Shown here piece by piece: positions 17,851-26,314 of a stretch of DNA of 64,000 nucleotides. The DNA is from Collinsella aerofaciens. Lineage in GTDB: Bacteria > Actinomycetota > Coriobacteriia > Coriobacteriales > Coriobacteriaceae. How positions within the stretch are numbered: the stretch's first letter is position 1; each line of letters begins with the position of its first letter. The position numbers were made by a program, and so were the translations under genes. The stretch lies in NCBI RefSeq assembly GCF_020181355.1, contig NZ_CP084004.1:620001-684000 (forward strand). Direction: 5' to 3'. Under the pieces are notes generated by a model. It was not told the DNA's origin and did not search any database. It saw nothing but the letters and a program-made list of their open reading frames with translations.

Positions 17851-19107
17851 ATGGCTTCCACCAACTCCAACAAGGGTCGCGCCGTCGTGCTTTCCGCCGC
17901 GTGCGTCACCATGTTCTTCATCAGCTCCATCGCGCTGTATTCCGTCGTGAGCAAGAACCTGCTCGCCGTCTACCCCGAGTGGTCCAGCGCCCTTACCTGG
18001 GCTTTCCCGGTCTTCCAGACCATCATGGCCGTGACGGGCATCTTCGCCGGCCGCATCTCCGACAAGATCGGCCCGCGCAACGTCGTGATCGCCGCCGCCG
18101 TGTGCTACGGCGTGGGCTGGTTCATGTCCGGCACCGTCACCGAGCCGTGGCAGTTCTACCTGTGGTTCTCGCTCGTCGCCGCCATCGGCAACGGCCTGGG
18201 TTACAACCCGGCGCTCACCACGGGTCAGAAGTGGTTCATCGACAAGAAGGGCCTTGCCTCCGGCATCACCCTGGCCGCTTCGACCGCCGGCCCCGCCGTG
18301 CTGTCCCCGGTGCTCGCCTCGCTGCTCATCCCAAGCCTGGGAATCTTTGGCGCCCTTAAGGCGCTCGGCGTTATCTTCTTTGTGATGATCACCGCCTCCG
18401 CCCTGTTCCTGAAGGCCCCCGAGGCCGGTTGGCTGCCCGAGGGCTTCGAGGCCCCCAAGGGCGGCGCGCATGCCGGTACCTTCGGCGACCTCACCCCGGG
18501 CGAGATGGTCAAGACCCCGCGCTTCTGGGTTCTCATCGTCACCTTCGCCTTTGCCGCCACCGCGGGCACCCTGCTCGTGGGCAAGGTTGCCTCCATCGCC
18601 GCCGTCCAGCTCTTCGCCGACCCCACGAGCGCCGCGGCCATCGCCCTCGGCGGTGTGGTGGTCTCCGTCAACACCTGCGCCAACCTGGTTGGCCGTCTGT
18701 CCTTTGGCCAGATCATCGACAAGCTCGGCGCCTATAAGTCGCTGCTCATCAGCCTTGTCGTCACCATCGTCGCACTCGTCATCATGTCGATGAGCTTTAC
18801 GCAGAGTATGTTCTTTGTGGCGCTCGCCCTGCTCGGCTTTAGCTTTGGCGCCCTGCTCGTCATCTACCCGCCGCTCACCGGTGGCGCCTTCGGCACCAGC
18901 AACATCGGCGTCAACTACGGCATCATGTTTTTGGGCTATGCCGCTTCCACCTGGATCAGCCAGCCCATCACCGCCGTGCTGTATCACGCCGAGGCTGGCA
19001 GCGCCGCCTACCAGCAGTCCTTCTACGGCGCCATTGTGATCGCCGCCATCGCCGTCGTGCTCACCGTCTACATGATGGTCTCCGACAGCAAGAAGAAGTC
19101 CGCCTAG
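17851..19107 (+). CDS. MFS transporter, oxalate/formate antiporter (OFA) type
   Basis: 418 residues with about twelve hydrophobic segments. The loop between helices 2 and 3 (GRISDKIGPRNVV) and the GLGYNPALTTGQKWFIDKKGLASG stretch around helices 4-5 are typical of the OFA subfamily, which moves small carboxylates by exchange or proton symport. It lies 66 bases after the SDR gene and 66 before the Gfo/Idh/MocA gene, so it probably imports the substrate of those enzymes. Confidence 0.83.
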   Translation: MASTNSNKGRAVVLSAACVTMFFISSIALYSVVSKNLLAVYPEWSSALTWAFPVFQTIMAVTGIFAGRISDKIGPRNVVIAAAVCYGVGWFMSGTVTEPWQFYLWFSLVAAIGNGLGYNPALTTGQKWFIDKKGLASGITLAASTAGPAVLSPVLASLLIPSLGIFGALKALGVIFFVMITASALFLKAPEAGWLPEGFEAPKGGAHAGTFGDLTPGEMVKTPRFWVLIVTFAFAATAGTLLVGKVASIAAVQLFADPTSAAAIALGGVVVSVNTCANLVGRLSFGQIIDKLGAYKSLLISLVVTIVALVIMSMSFTQSMFFVALALLGFSFGALLVIYPPLTGGAFGTSNIGVNYGIMFLGYAASTWISQPITAVLYHAEAGSAAYQQSFYGAIVIAAIAVVLTVYMMVSDSKKKSA

Positions 19108-19173
19108 TTTTACCGATGCGACAAGGACCGCCCCCTTGCCGCATTCCACCGCCACCAGTATTAAGGAGTCGAA

Positions 19174-20214
19174 ATGTCTGAGCTCAACCCCGTCCGCATT
19201 GCCGTTATCGGCGCCGGCGCCATGGGCCGCAACCACATCCGCTTTGTCACCGAGGAGCCCGAGGCCGAGCTCGTCGCCATCGCCGACGCCTTTGAGGGCG
19301 CCCGCGCCACGGCCGAGGCCGCCGGCGTGCCGTTTTATACCGATCCCGCCCAGATGATGGACGAGGTCAAGCCCGAGGCCGTCATCATCGCCACGCCCAA
19401 CGACCTACACCTGGGCGTTGCCCGCGAGGCTGTGAAGCGCAACATCGTGCCGCTGGTCGAAAAGCCGATCTCCAACGACCTCGAGGATGCCCAGGCCTTT
19501 GCCGCCGAGGCCGAGACCGCCGGCGTGCCCGTACTCGTGGGTCAGCACCGTCGCCACAATCCCTTCGTCAACAAGGCCAAGGAGATCATCGAGTCCGGCG
19601 AGCTGGGCAAGCTCACCGTGTCGAGCTTCCACTACATGATCTATAAGAATGACGAGTACTTCGATGTCGAGTGGCGCCGCAAGAAGGGTGCCGGCCCGAT
19701 CCTGGTCAACCTGGTGCACGACGTCGACCTGCTCCGCTACCTGCTGGGCGAGCCCGTTGCCGTCCAGGGCATGCAGTCCAGCGCCGCCCGCGGTTTTGAG
19801 ACCGAGGACTCCGCCGTGGTCAACGTCCGTTTTGCCGATGGCGCGCTCGCAAGCATGACCATCTCTGACGCCACCGCCAGCCCCTGGAACTGGGAGGCCA
19901 CCGCTCGCGAGGATCCGCAGTACCGCCCCTTCGACGCCGACGCCTACTTTATCGGCGGCACTAAGGGCGCCCTTTCGCTGCCCCGCCTGCACCGGTTCTC
20001 CTACGACGGCGCCTCCAACTGGCACAAGCCGCTGCAGATGGAGATCCCGGCCGTGGACCCGGCGCTGCCGCACAAGATGCAGCTCAAGCACTTTGTGAAG
20101 GTCGTTCGCCGCGAGGTCGAGCCCGTCGTGACCCCCGCCGATAACGTTAAGACGCTCACGCTTCTCAACGCCATCAAGGAGGCCGCCGAGACCGGCCAGC
20201 TCGTCGAGCTGTAA
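19174..20214 (+). CDS. Gfo/Idh/MocA family NAD(P)-dependent oxidoreductase
   Basis: 346 residues. Rossmann motif GAGAMG at residues 13-18, the cofactor-proximal lysine in VEKPIS near residue 93, and an (H)xxD/LVHDVDLLRYL motif of the C-terminal substrate domain. Family members act on sugars and inositols. The start has AAGGAG upstream. Together with the SDR and MFS genes it would form a two-step oxidation or epimerisation of a polyol or sugar acid; this is inferred from context. Confidence 0.87.
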   Translation: MSELNPVRIAVIGAGAMGRNHIRFVTEEPEAELVAIADAFEGARATAEAAGVPFYTDPAQMMDEVKPEAVIIATPNDLHLGVAREAVKRNIVPLVEKPISNDLEDAQAFAAEAETAGVPVLVGQHRRHNPFVNKAKEIIESGELGKLTVSSFHYMIYKNDEYFDVEWRRKKGAGPILVNLVHDVDLLRYLLGEPVAVQGMQSSAARGFETEDSAVVNVRFADGALASMTISDATASPWNWEATAREDPQYRPFDADAYFIGGTKGALSLPRLHRFSYDGASNWHKPLQMEIPAVDPALPHKMQLKHFVKVVRREVEPVVTPADNVKTLTLLNAIKEAAETGQLVEL

Positions 20215-20287
20215 TGCCTTAAGAGCGGCCGCGGCAGATACCCCATGCCGAACCCCTCGGTCCGCCACCAATAAGCCCCTCTTCTTT

Positions 20288-20322
20288 GCCCCGCGAGCAG
20301 CCTCCTGCCCGCGGGGCTTTTT
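20288..20322 (+). terminator. terminator of the SDR-MFS-Gfo/Idh/MocA operon
   Basis: GCCCCGCG (20288-20295) pairs with CGCGGGGC (20310-20317) and is followed by five T. It sits 74 bases after the last stop. The 411-base interval 20215-20625 otherwise holds the palindrome at 20394-20533 and the tex leader. Confidence 0.88.
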
Positions 20323-20393
20323 GCTACCTTGCCGACGATTTTTCTAGGGCGGGGGCTATTTTGTACCTCGGCTTGATTCGTTCGCCACCAAAT

Positions 20394-20533
20394 GGGCCTA
20401 TCTACTACGTTTAACCGATTACCCTCAACCATGCCGAATTTCGCGAAATTAAAACCGCAGGTAGACGGCTTGCCGATTTTCGGAAAACCGGGGGATGGTC
20501 GACCCATACGGTTCAAACGTAGTAGATAGGCCC
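20394..20533. repeat. 140-bp element with 24-bp terminal inverted repeats
   Basis: The left arm (20394-20417, starting GGGCCTATCTACTACG) and right arm (20509-20533, ending CGTAGTAGATAGGCCC) pair along their whole length with one bulged base. Inner palindromes such as AATTTCGCGAAATT lie between. It is intergenic, 90 bases before tex. It could be a MITE-like unit or encode a structured RNA; no short target duplication was seen. Confidence 0.75.
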
Positions 20534-20625
20534 CTTTCGTGGCGCAACCCCAAAACAGTCTTTTGGGACGGGTGGTATCCTTGGTAGCCCTGTGCTGCAA
20601 ACGCACCTTAAACGCAAGGAGTCCC

Positions 20626-22749
20626 ATGGATCTTATCGCCCAGCTCGCCCGCGAGCTCAACCTTAAGGCCGCCAACGTCGAGGCGGCCGTCAAGCTCATC
20701 GACGAGGGCAACACCATCCCCTTTATCTCGCGCTACCGCAAGGAAGCAACGGGCGGCATGGACGACGTCGCCCTGCGCGCGCTCGACGAGCGCCTGTCCT
20801 ACCTGCGCAATCTCGAGCAGCGCAAAGAGGACGTCATCCTGCTCATCGACGCCCAGGGCAAACTCACGCCCGAGCTCGAGCAGCAGATTCGCGAGGCCAC
20901 GCAGCTCCAGCGCGTCGAGGACCTCTACAAGCCCTACCGCAAAAAGCGCATGACCCGCGCGCAGAAGGCCCGCGAGGCCGGCCTGGAGCCGCTCGCCAAC
21001 ATGATCATCATGCAGGCATCCGCCAAGGGCAGCGCGCTCGACGCCGCCGCGGCCTACGTCAACGAGGACGCCGGCTTCGACACGCCCGAGAAGGCACTCG
21101 CCGGCGCCGCCGACATCGTGGCCGAGACGGTGGCCGAGGACCCCGAGAACGTCGCCGACCTGCGCGCCTTTACGCAAAACACCGCCGATATCGTCGTCGA
21201 GGCCACCGACCCCGCCGAGAAGACTCCCTACGAGCCCTACTACAACTTTGACGAGCCGCTGCGCCGCATCCCCAACCACCGCGTGCTGGCTATCGACCGC
21301 GGCGAGCGCGAGGGCAAGCTCCGCGTGCGCGTGAACGTCGACGGCGCCGCTGCCACGGCACGCCTCGGCAGCCGCTGGCCCCGCCGCCAGGGCGTGTTTG
21401 CTCCCATCTTCGATGCCGCCATCGCTGATGGTTACAAGCGCCTCATGGCCCCCTCGCTGGAGCGCGAGGCCCGTGCCAAGCTCACCGTCCGCGCCCAGAC
21501 CGAGGCCATCAACGTCTTTGCCAAGAATCTCGAGGGCCTGCTCTCGGCCCGTCCCGTCCGCGGCGCCCGCGTGCTCGCGCTCGACCCGGGCTACCGCACC
21601 GGCTGCAAGGTCGCCGTCATGGACGAGACCGGCAAGCTGCTCGACCACGGCGTGGTCTACCCCACCAAGCCGCGCCACGACGTCGTCGGCACCAAGCGCG
21701 AGCTCGCCCGCCTCGTCAAGAAGGACGGCGTCAACACCATCGTCATCGGCAACGGCACCGCCAGCCGCGAGACCGAGGAAGTCGTCTCGGAGTTCATTGC
21801 CGAGCAGGCACCCGGACTGCGATACACCATCGTCAACGAGGCCGGCGCGTCGGTGTACTCCGCTTCCGAGCTCGCAAGCCAGGAGTATCCCGACCTGGAC
21901 GTCACCGTGCGCGGTGCCATGAGCCTGGGCCGCCGCCTGCAGGACCCGCTGGCAGAGCTCGTCAAGATCCCGCCCCAGTCTATCGGCGTGGGCCAATACC
22001 AGCACGACCTTGACCAGGCCGAGCTTTCGCGCACGCTGGGTCACGTGGTGGAAGACGTCGTCAACCGCGTGGGCGTCGACGTAAATACCGCGAGCGCGAG
22101 CCTGCTGGGATACGTATCGGGCATCACGCCGAGCGTGGCCAAGAACATCGTGGCGTACCGCGAGGAAAACGGCGCCTTTACCGATCGCCGCCAGCTCAAA
22201 AAGGTCCCCAAGTTGGGGCCCAAGGCATACCTCAACGCCGCGGGCTTCCTGCGCATCAGCGGCGGTAAGAACCCGCTCGACGCGACGAGCGTCCACCCCG
22301 AAAGCTACGAGGTGGCCACGGCCGTCCTGGAGCGCGCCGGCGTTGCCGCCAGCGAACTCAGCCGTGGCGGCGTACCCGATATCGAGCGCCGCCTGGGCAG
22401 CATCTCGGCGCTGGCAAGCGACCTAGACTGCGGCACCCTCACGCTCATCGACATCGTTAACGAACTCAAAAAGCCCGGCCGCGACCCGCGCGACGACGCG
22501 CCCGAGGTAGTCTTTAGCCGCTCGGCGCTTTCCATCGACGACCTGGAGCCCGGCATGGAACTCAAGGGCACGGTGCGCAACGTCGTCGACTTTGGCGCCT
22601 TCGTCGACGTGGGTGTGCACCAGGACGGCCTCGTGCACATCTCCAAGCTGGCCAACCGCTTCGTTAAGCACCCGAGTGATGTCGTGCGCGTCGGCGACAC
22701 GGTGAAGGTGTGGGTCGAAAAAGTCGATCGCGACCGCAAGAAGAGGTAG
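20626..22749 (+). CDS. tex: Tex family RNA-binding transcription accessory protein, C-terminus clipped by IS256
   Basis: 707 residues here. The N-terminal helical part (NTIPFISRYRKEATGGMDD), the YqgF-like domain (ALDPGYRTGCKVAVMDETG), helix-hairpin-helix repeats (TASASLLGYVSGI) and a C-terminal S1 domain (GTVRNVVDFGAFVDVGVHQDGLVHIS) are in Tex order. Tex is a cytosolic nucleic-acid-binding factor linked to transcription. The reading frame ends in AAG AAG AGG TAG, where AGG TAG belongs to the IS256 end; the original frame resumes after the element as ATC TCG CTC ACC ATG GTG CAG GGG AAG TAA. So the last nine residues (ISLTMVQGK), the final strand of the S1 fold, are lost and replaced by Arg. 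Start 20626 has AAGGAG upstream. Confidence 0.92.
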   Translation: MDLIAQLARELNLKAANVEAAVKLIDEGNTIPFISRYRKEATGGMDDVALRALDERLSYLRNLEQRKEDVILLIDAQGKLTPELEQQIREATQLQRVEDLYKPYRKKRMTRAQKAREAGLEPLANMIIMQASAKGSALDAAAAYVNEDAGFDTPEKALAGAADIVAETVAEDPENVADLRAFTQNTADIVVEATDPAEKTPYEPYYNFDEPLRRIPNHRVLAIDRGEREGKLRVRVNVDGAAATARLGSRWPRRQGVFAPIFDAAIADGYKRLMAPSLEREARAKLTVRAQTEAINVFAKNLEGLLSARPVRGARVLALDPGYRTGCKVAVMDETGKLLDHGVVYPTKPRHDVVGTKRELARLVKKDGVNTIVIGNGTASRETEEVVSEFIAEQAPGLRYTIVNEAGASVYSASELASQEYPDLDVTVRGAMSLGRRLQDPLAELVKIPPQSIGVGQYQHDLDQAELSRTLGHVVEDVVNRVGVDVNTASASLLGYVSGITPSVAKNIVAYREENGAFTDRRQLKKVPKLGPKAYLNAAGFLRISGGKNPLDATSVHPESYEVATAVLERAGVAASELSRGGVPDIERRLGSISALASDLDCGTLTLIDIVNELKKPGRDPRDDAPEVVFSRSALSIDDLEPGMELKGTVRNVVDFGAFVDVGVHQDGLVHISKLANRFVKHPSDVVRVGDTVKVWVEKVDRDRKKR

Positions 22750-24250
22750 CGCGCAGAGATGTGGTGTAAGAGGCGGGGCATGCCCCGCCTCCGCCCTTTC
22801 TTGAAAGGGAGGGGACACCGCCTAGAATTCGTCGTTGGAGTAATGAAGGTGACGAATGGAAGGAAAGGCGATGCCCCAAGAAGAGAGTGTACTGCGCCTC
22901 GGCCGCGACGAGGCCCTCGAGGCGGCGAGGCTTTGGCAGGAGTGCGGCGACGCGCGCGAGTTCGCGTGCAGGGTGCTGGGCAGCGTGATGAACGCGCTGA
23001 TGGACTCCGAGGCCCAGCAGATGTGCGGCGCGAGCCGCAACGAGCGCAGCGACGGCAGGGAGAACAGCCGCAACGGCTACCGCCCCAGGTCGCTCAAGAC
23101 CGCCGTGGGCGACGTGGAGCTCGAGATACCCAAGCTCAGGCACGGCACCTACTACCCCGAGGGCATGCTCGCGCGATGGTCGCGCGTCGACACCTCGGTG
23201 GCCGCCATCGTGCAGGAGATGTACGTATGCGGCGTGTCCACCCGCAAGGTCGAGCGCGTGGCGTCCAAGCTGGGCATATCCTCGCTGTCGAGCTCGGAGG
23301 TCTCGAGCCTCTGCTCCGACCTCGACGCCGAGGTGGCGGAGTTCCGCCGCCGCGACCTGTCGGGCACGCCGTGCTGCTACCTGTGGCTCGACGCCACCTA
23401 CATGAGCTGCAGGGTCGGCTCGTCGGTCGTCTCGCAGGGCGTCGTGACCGCGATCGGGCTGGGCGCCGACGGGCGCAAGCACTTCCTGGGCTGCGACGTG
23501 GTCGACACCGAGAGCGAGGACTCCTGGGCGGCATTCCTCGGCGGGCTGCGCGAGCGCGGGCTGGCCGGCGTTCGCCTCGTGGTCTCCGACAGCCACGCCG
23601 GGCTCGTGGCCGCCGTCTCGCGCCTGTTCCAGGGCTGCGCCTGGCAGCGCTGCGTGACGCACCTGCAGCGCAACCTCCAGAGCGCCTGCTCGGGCAGGCC
23701 CGAGGACTCCAAGGCGGCCGTCAGGGACCTCGTGCACGCCGCGGTCTACCAGGACGACCCCGACCTCGCGCGCTGCGTGTGGGCCGAGGCGGCGCCCTGG
23801 GTGGCGTCGGTGTCCGCCAGGGCCGGCGAGGTCTTCGAGCAGGCCGAGGACTCCGCGCTGGCGTTCACGGCCTTCCCCAGGGCGCACTGGGCCAAGCTCC
23901 GCACCAACAACGTCCAGGAGCGCGCCAACCGCGAGATCAAGCGCCGCTACAGGGTCGTGCAGTCCTTCCCCTCGAGGGAGTCGATGCTGCGCCTGACGTG
24001 CGCGAGCCTCATGGAGACCGAGGGACAGTGGTCCCAGCAGCGCGTGTTCTCCGAGGCCTCGGCCGCCGAGGGCTTCGCCGAGCCCGCGGACAGGCCGGCC
24101 CCGACAGAGGGGAGGCGCCGCGCGCTCGGGCGGCGCGCCAGGGAGATAGTGGACGAGATAGTCGAGAGGCGCGGTCTCAAGAAGGAGTAATATCGGGACT
24201 TGCAGCGACGGACCTCAGGACGCTCTTACACCACGTCTGCGCGCGCCACC
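22745..24250 (+). mobile_element. IS256-family insertion sequence with 8-bp target duplication
   Basis: The 1,506-bp element is bounded by 28-bp imperfect inverted repeats (22745-22772 and 24223-24250, about 24 of 28 matching, both containing GTGGTGTAAGAG). CAAGAAGA is duplicated at 22737-22744 and 24251-24258, the 8-bp length expected for this family. One transposase gene fills it. It sits in the 3' end of tex in the same orientation. A palindrome AGGCGGGGCATGCCCCGCCT at 22771-22790 lies just inside the left end and may shield the transposase from read-through. Confidence 0.93.
22856..24190 (+). CDS. IS256 family (Mutator) transposase
   Basis: 444 residues, about 40 longer than IS256 itself. 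DDE residues lie in CCYLWLDATYMSC, VVSDSHAGLVAAVSRLF and the NVQERANREIKRRY helix, together with the C-x2-H zinc-like CAWQRCVTHLQRNL typical of Mutator transposases. The N-terminal region GENSRNGYRPRSLKTAVGDVELEIPK is also characteristic. An internal ATG at 22871 with GGAAGGAAAGG upstream is an equally likely start. It appears intact, so the element may still be active. Confidence 0.92.
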   Translation: MEGKAMPQEESVLRLGRDEALEAARLWQECGDAREFACRVLGSVMNALMDSEAQQMCGASRNERSDGRENSRNGYRPRSLKTAVGDVELEIPKLRHGTYYPEGMLARWSRVDTSVAAIVQEMYVCGVSTRKVERVASKLGISSLSSSEVSSLCSDLDAEVAEFRRRDLSGTPCCYLWLDATYMSCRVGSSVVSQGVVTAIGLGADGRKHFLGCDVVDTESEDSWAAFLGGLRERGLAGVRLVVSDSHAGLVAAVSRLFQGCAWQRCVTHLQRNLQSACSGRPEDSKAAVRDLVHAAVYQDDPDLARCVWAEAAPWVASVSARAGEVFEQAEDSALAFTAFPRAHWAKLRTNNVQERANREIKRRYRVVQSFPSRESMLRLTCASLMETEGQWSQQRVFSEASAAEGFAEPADRPAPTEGRRRALGRRAREIVDEIVERRGLKKE

Positions 24251-24258
24251 CAAGAAGA

Positions 24259-24287
24259 TCTCGCTCACCATGGTGCAGGGGAAGTAA
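24259..24287 (+). pseudogene. tex: stranded 3' end of tex beyond the IS256 element
   Basis: Directly after the right target duplication the sequence continues the tex frame for nine codons and reaches TAA at 24285-24287. Joined to the codons before the left duplication it gives DRKKISLTMVQGK, a normal Tex/S1 end. It has no start and is untranslated in the present arrangement. Confidence 0.88.
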
Positions 24288-24288
24288 A

Positions 24289-24519
24289 CCGCCTAAAGCA
24301 AGGGTCCCCCCTCTCGCGACGTGCAGAATCGCGAGTATTCTGCAAATTCCGCCGTTCCGGATGCCCCTCAGAGGCAATAAAGTCACAAACAGCCCCCGTT
24401 TTAGCGTCGTCAGAGCCAAAACGGGGGCTGTTCCGTGCTTTATCTAGCTGGTAAAAGCCTTTACCTTGCTGAATACTCTCAATTTTGCACGTCGCAGGCG
24501 GGGGTACCCTTGCTTACGG
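24289..24519. repeat. 230-bp imperfect inverted repeat around the tex terminator
   Basis: The arms 24289-24340 and 24471-24519 are inverted copies of about 50 bases at roughly 80 per cent identity, sharing GAATACTC, TGCACGTCGC and ACCCTTGCTT blocks. The right arm overlaps the stop of the transaldolase gene. The 323-base stretch 24191-24513 contains this element, the IS256 right end, the tex remnant and a terminator, and no other gene. Confidence 0.7.
24389..24431. terminator. terminator hairpin of tex, now separated from it by IS256
   Basis: ACAGCCCCCGTTTT (24389-24402) pairs perfectly with AAAACGGGGGCTGT (24418-24431). It lies between convergent tex and transaldolase genes and can work in both directions, although the T-runs are inside the stem. 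Confidence 0.7.
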
Positions 24520-25218
24520 CAGGATATGGAAACCGAGCGCCGCGATATCCTTGGCAAAGCCGCGCACGGTGTCGAGCGAGACCTCGTACGGGTCGCGACC
24601 GATGTTCTTGCGCTTGGCCAGGATGCTGTTGGGCACTGTAATGATCTGGCAACCGCAGGCCTCGGCCTGGTAAATGTTGATGAGCTCGCGCGTGGACGCC
24701 CACAGGACCTCGCAGTTGGGCTTGGCGGCGGCCTTCTCGACCGACTCCGTCATAAACGGAATGGGATCGACGCCGGTATCGGCGATACGGCCGGCAAAGA
24801 GCGAAATGATGGACGGCGTCTCGGCGTCAACAGCCTCGACCATCTCGTCGACCTGCTCGGGCGTAAAGATAGTGGTGACGTTGACCTTGATGCCATCGGC
24901 CGAAAGCTTGCGGACCAGCTCGGCGGTGGACTCGCCCTTGGTGGTCACGCACGGAATCTTGACGTAGACGTTGTCGGCCCAGGTAGCGATCTCGCGGGCC
25001 TCGACCTCCATGGTCTCGACGTCATCGGCAAAGACCTCAAACGAGACGGACACATCGGTGATGTGAGCCAGAACCTCCTTGGCAAACGCGCGGTAATCCG
25101 TCACGCCACCCTTCTTCATAAGGGACGGGTTGGTCGTGAAACCCTGAACGTTGCCGTTCTCGTACATGTCGAGCATGCCCTCGAGGTTTGCACCGTCAGC
25201 GAACACCTTGATTGCCAT
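24514..25218 (-). CDS. transaldolase / fructose-6-phosphate aldolase-like protein
   Basis: 234 residues, the length of the short transaldolase group. The Schiff-base lysine lies in DNVYVKIPCVTTKG near residue 86, and GFTTNPSLMKKGG near the N-terminus and NVTTIFTPEQV are family signatures. It would move three-carbon units between sugar phosphates in the cytosol. Whether it acts as transaldolase or as aldolase cannot be settled by eye. The start at 25218 follows AAAGGAAT. Upstream, AAACGCTTTAGTGTTT at 25325-25340 could be a sugar-responsive operator; the interval has no other gene. Confidence 0.85.
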   Translation of the reverse strand: MAIKVFADGANLEGMLDMYENGNVQGFTTNPSLMKKGGVTDYRAFAKEVLAHITDVSVSFEVFADDVETMEVEAREIATWADNVYVKIPCVTTKGESTAELVRKLSADGIKVNVTTIFTPEQVDEMVEAVDAETPSIISLFAGRIADTGVDPIPFMTESVEKAAAKPNCEVLWASTRELINIYQAEACGCQIITVPNSILAKRKNIGRDPYEVSLDTVRGFAKDIAALGFHILP

Positions 25219-25411
25219 CTGCCTGATTCCTTTCGTTAGCATACGGCCGATAAACTGCTAAACACTTTACCTATGTTTATCAAGGCGTGAGCTGCGGGTT
25301 TTTATCTTCTCGGCGAACGGTATAAACGCTTTAGTGTTTGGTTTGATAAATCGATTGAGCATGCAAAAGCAAAGAGCCGCAGTTTAGGCAAACGTCAGAA
25401 TGCGGGATTCA

Positions 25412-26239
25412 TTAGATGAGGCCGAAATGCTGCATGGCGGTGACGGTGCCGTCGTGTGCGACATCGTCGGTCACGTAGTCGGCGACCGCTTTGACCTCGG
25501 ACATGGCGTTGCCCATGGCGACAGCCGTCTCGACGGCAGCGAGCATGCCCAGGTCGTTGCCCGAATCGCCAAAGCCAAAGGTGCGCGCATTTCCCTCGCG
25601 GCCCAGATACGCCAGCGCTCGCGCCACGCCCACGCCCTTGTTGATGCCCTTGGGGCTCAGCTCGCGATTCCGACCACCGGTATTGCACAGCTCAAACTCG
25701 CGATCGATAAAGCCGTCATCGTTGGCAACGCGAGCCAAACTGGGCACATTGAGGCATACCTTGCCCACGCGCAGACTGCCGTCGACGCGCATTTCCTCGG
25801 CGCTGTGCACCACAGAAGTGTCGATCAGAGACGACTGCTCAACACCCGCGGGTTCCAGGGCAAAAGTAGCCACGTTGGTCTCGAAAAAGGCCTCAATCCC
25901 TGCCGCGGCCATACGGCGTGCAAGCTCCTCGATAACGTCCTCGCCAAAGCAGTCCTCATGCACCACGCGGCCCTCGACCTCGAGCGTGGCGCCCGCCATG
26001 GCAACGACACCCGCGGGGTCGAGCGCACGCAAGCTGTCCGCGATGAGCCACAGGGGGCGACCCGTGCAGATAAACGCCTTGTGCCCCGCGTCGCGCAGAC
26101 GATGAAACGCCTCGACGACCATCTGCGAGGGGCGAACCGCCGAAAAGTCCTTATCGGTCATATCGTCGGGATCGAACGACGTCAGCGTGCCGTCCACGTC
26201 AAAAAAGAGCACGGCGGAATCGGGGCACGCATCAATCAT
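25412..26239 (-). CDS. HAD-superfamily hydrolase, Cof type
   Basis: 275 residues. HAD motifs are visible: FFDVDGTL with the nucleophile aspartate near residue 14, a Thr in ICTGRP, a conserved Lys in SPKGINKG and GFGDSGNDLGML near the C-terminus. Cof-type enzymes dephosphorylate sugar phosphates, FMN or PLP in the cytosol; substrate unknown. The start at 26239 has AAAGGAA upstream; the longer frame to 26275 does not. It is divergent from the RlmKL gene. Confidence 0.88.
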   Translation of the reverse strand: MIDACPDSAVLFFDVDGTLTSFDPDDMTDKDFSAVRPSQMVVEAFHRLRDAGHKAFICTGRPLWLIADSLRALDPAGVVAMAGATLEVEGRVVHEDCFGEDVIEELARRMAAAGIEAFFETNVATFALEPAGVEQSSLIDTSVVHSAEEMRVDGSLRVGKVCLNVPSLARVANDDGFIDREFELCNTGGRNRELSPKGINKGVGVARALAYLGREGNARTFGFGDSGNDLGMLAAVETAVAMGNAMSEVKAVADYVTDDVAHDGTVTAMQHFGLI

Positions 26240-26314
26240 ATGGGTTCCTTTCGAGGATAAGGGCAAACGAAGCATCCATCATATAATGAAGCGACGCAAC
26301 CAGAGAGGTCACCC

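Noticed and set aside
16672-19236. An 854-codon open frame antisense to the SDR and MFS genes
   Set aside because: Its translation is rich in His, Gly and Asp with no domain, and it mirrors the codon pattern of two clear plus-strand genes. High GC leaves antisense frames open.
20608-22296. A 562-codon open frame antisense to tex
   Set aside because: A composition artefact of the tex coding strand; no start signal or family features.
22745-24250. The 12-bp match GTGGTGTAAGAG alone as the IS256 end
   Set aside because: The perfect CAAGAAGA duplication and the 28-bp repeats place the true tips 16 bases further out.
22759-24447. A 562-codon Arg/Gly-rich frame overlapping the IS256 transposase
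   Set aside because: It is the +2 shadow of the transposase and runs on across the IS end and the tex remnant.
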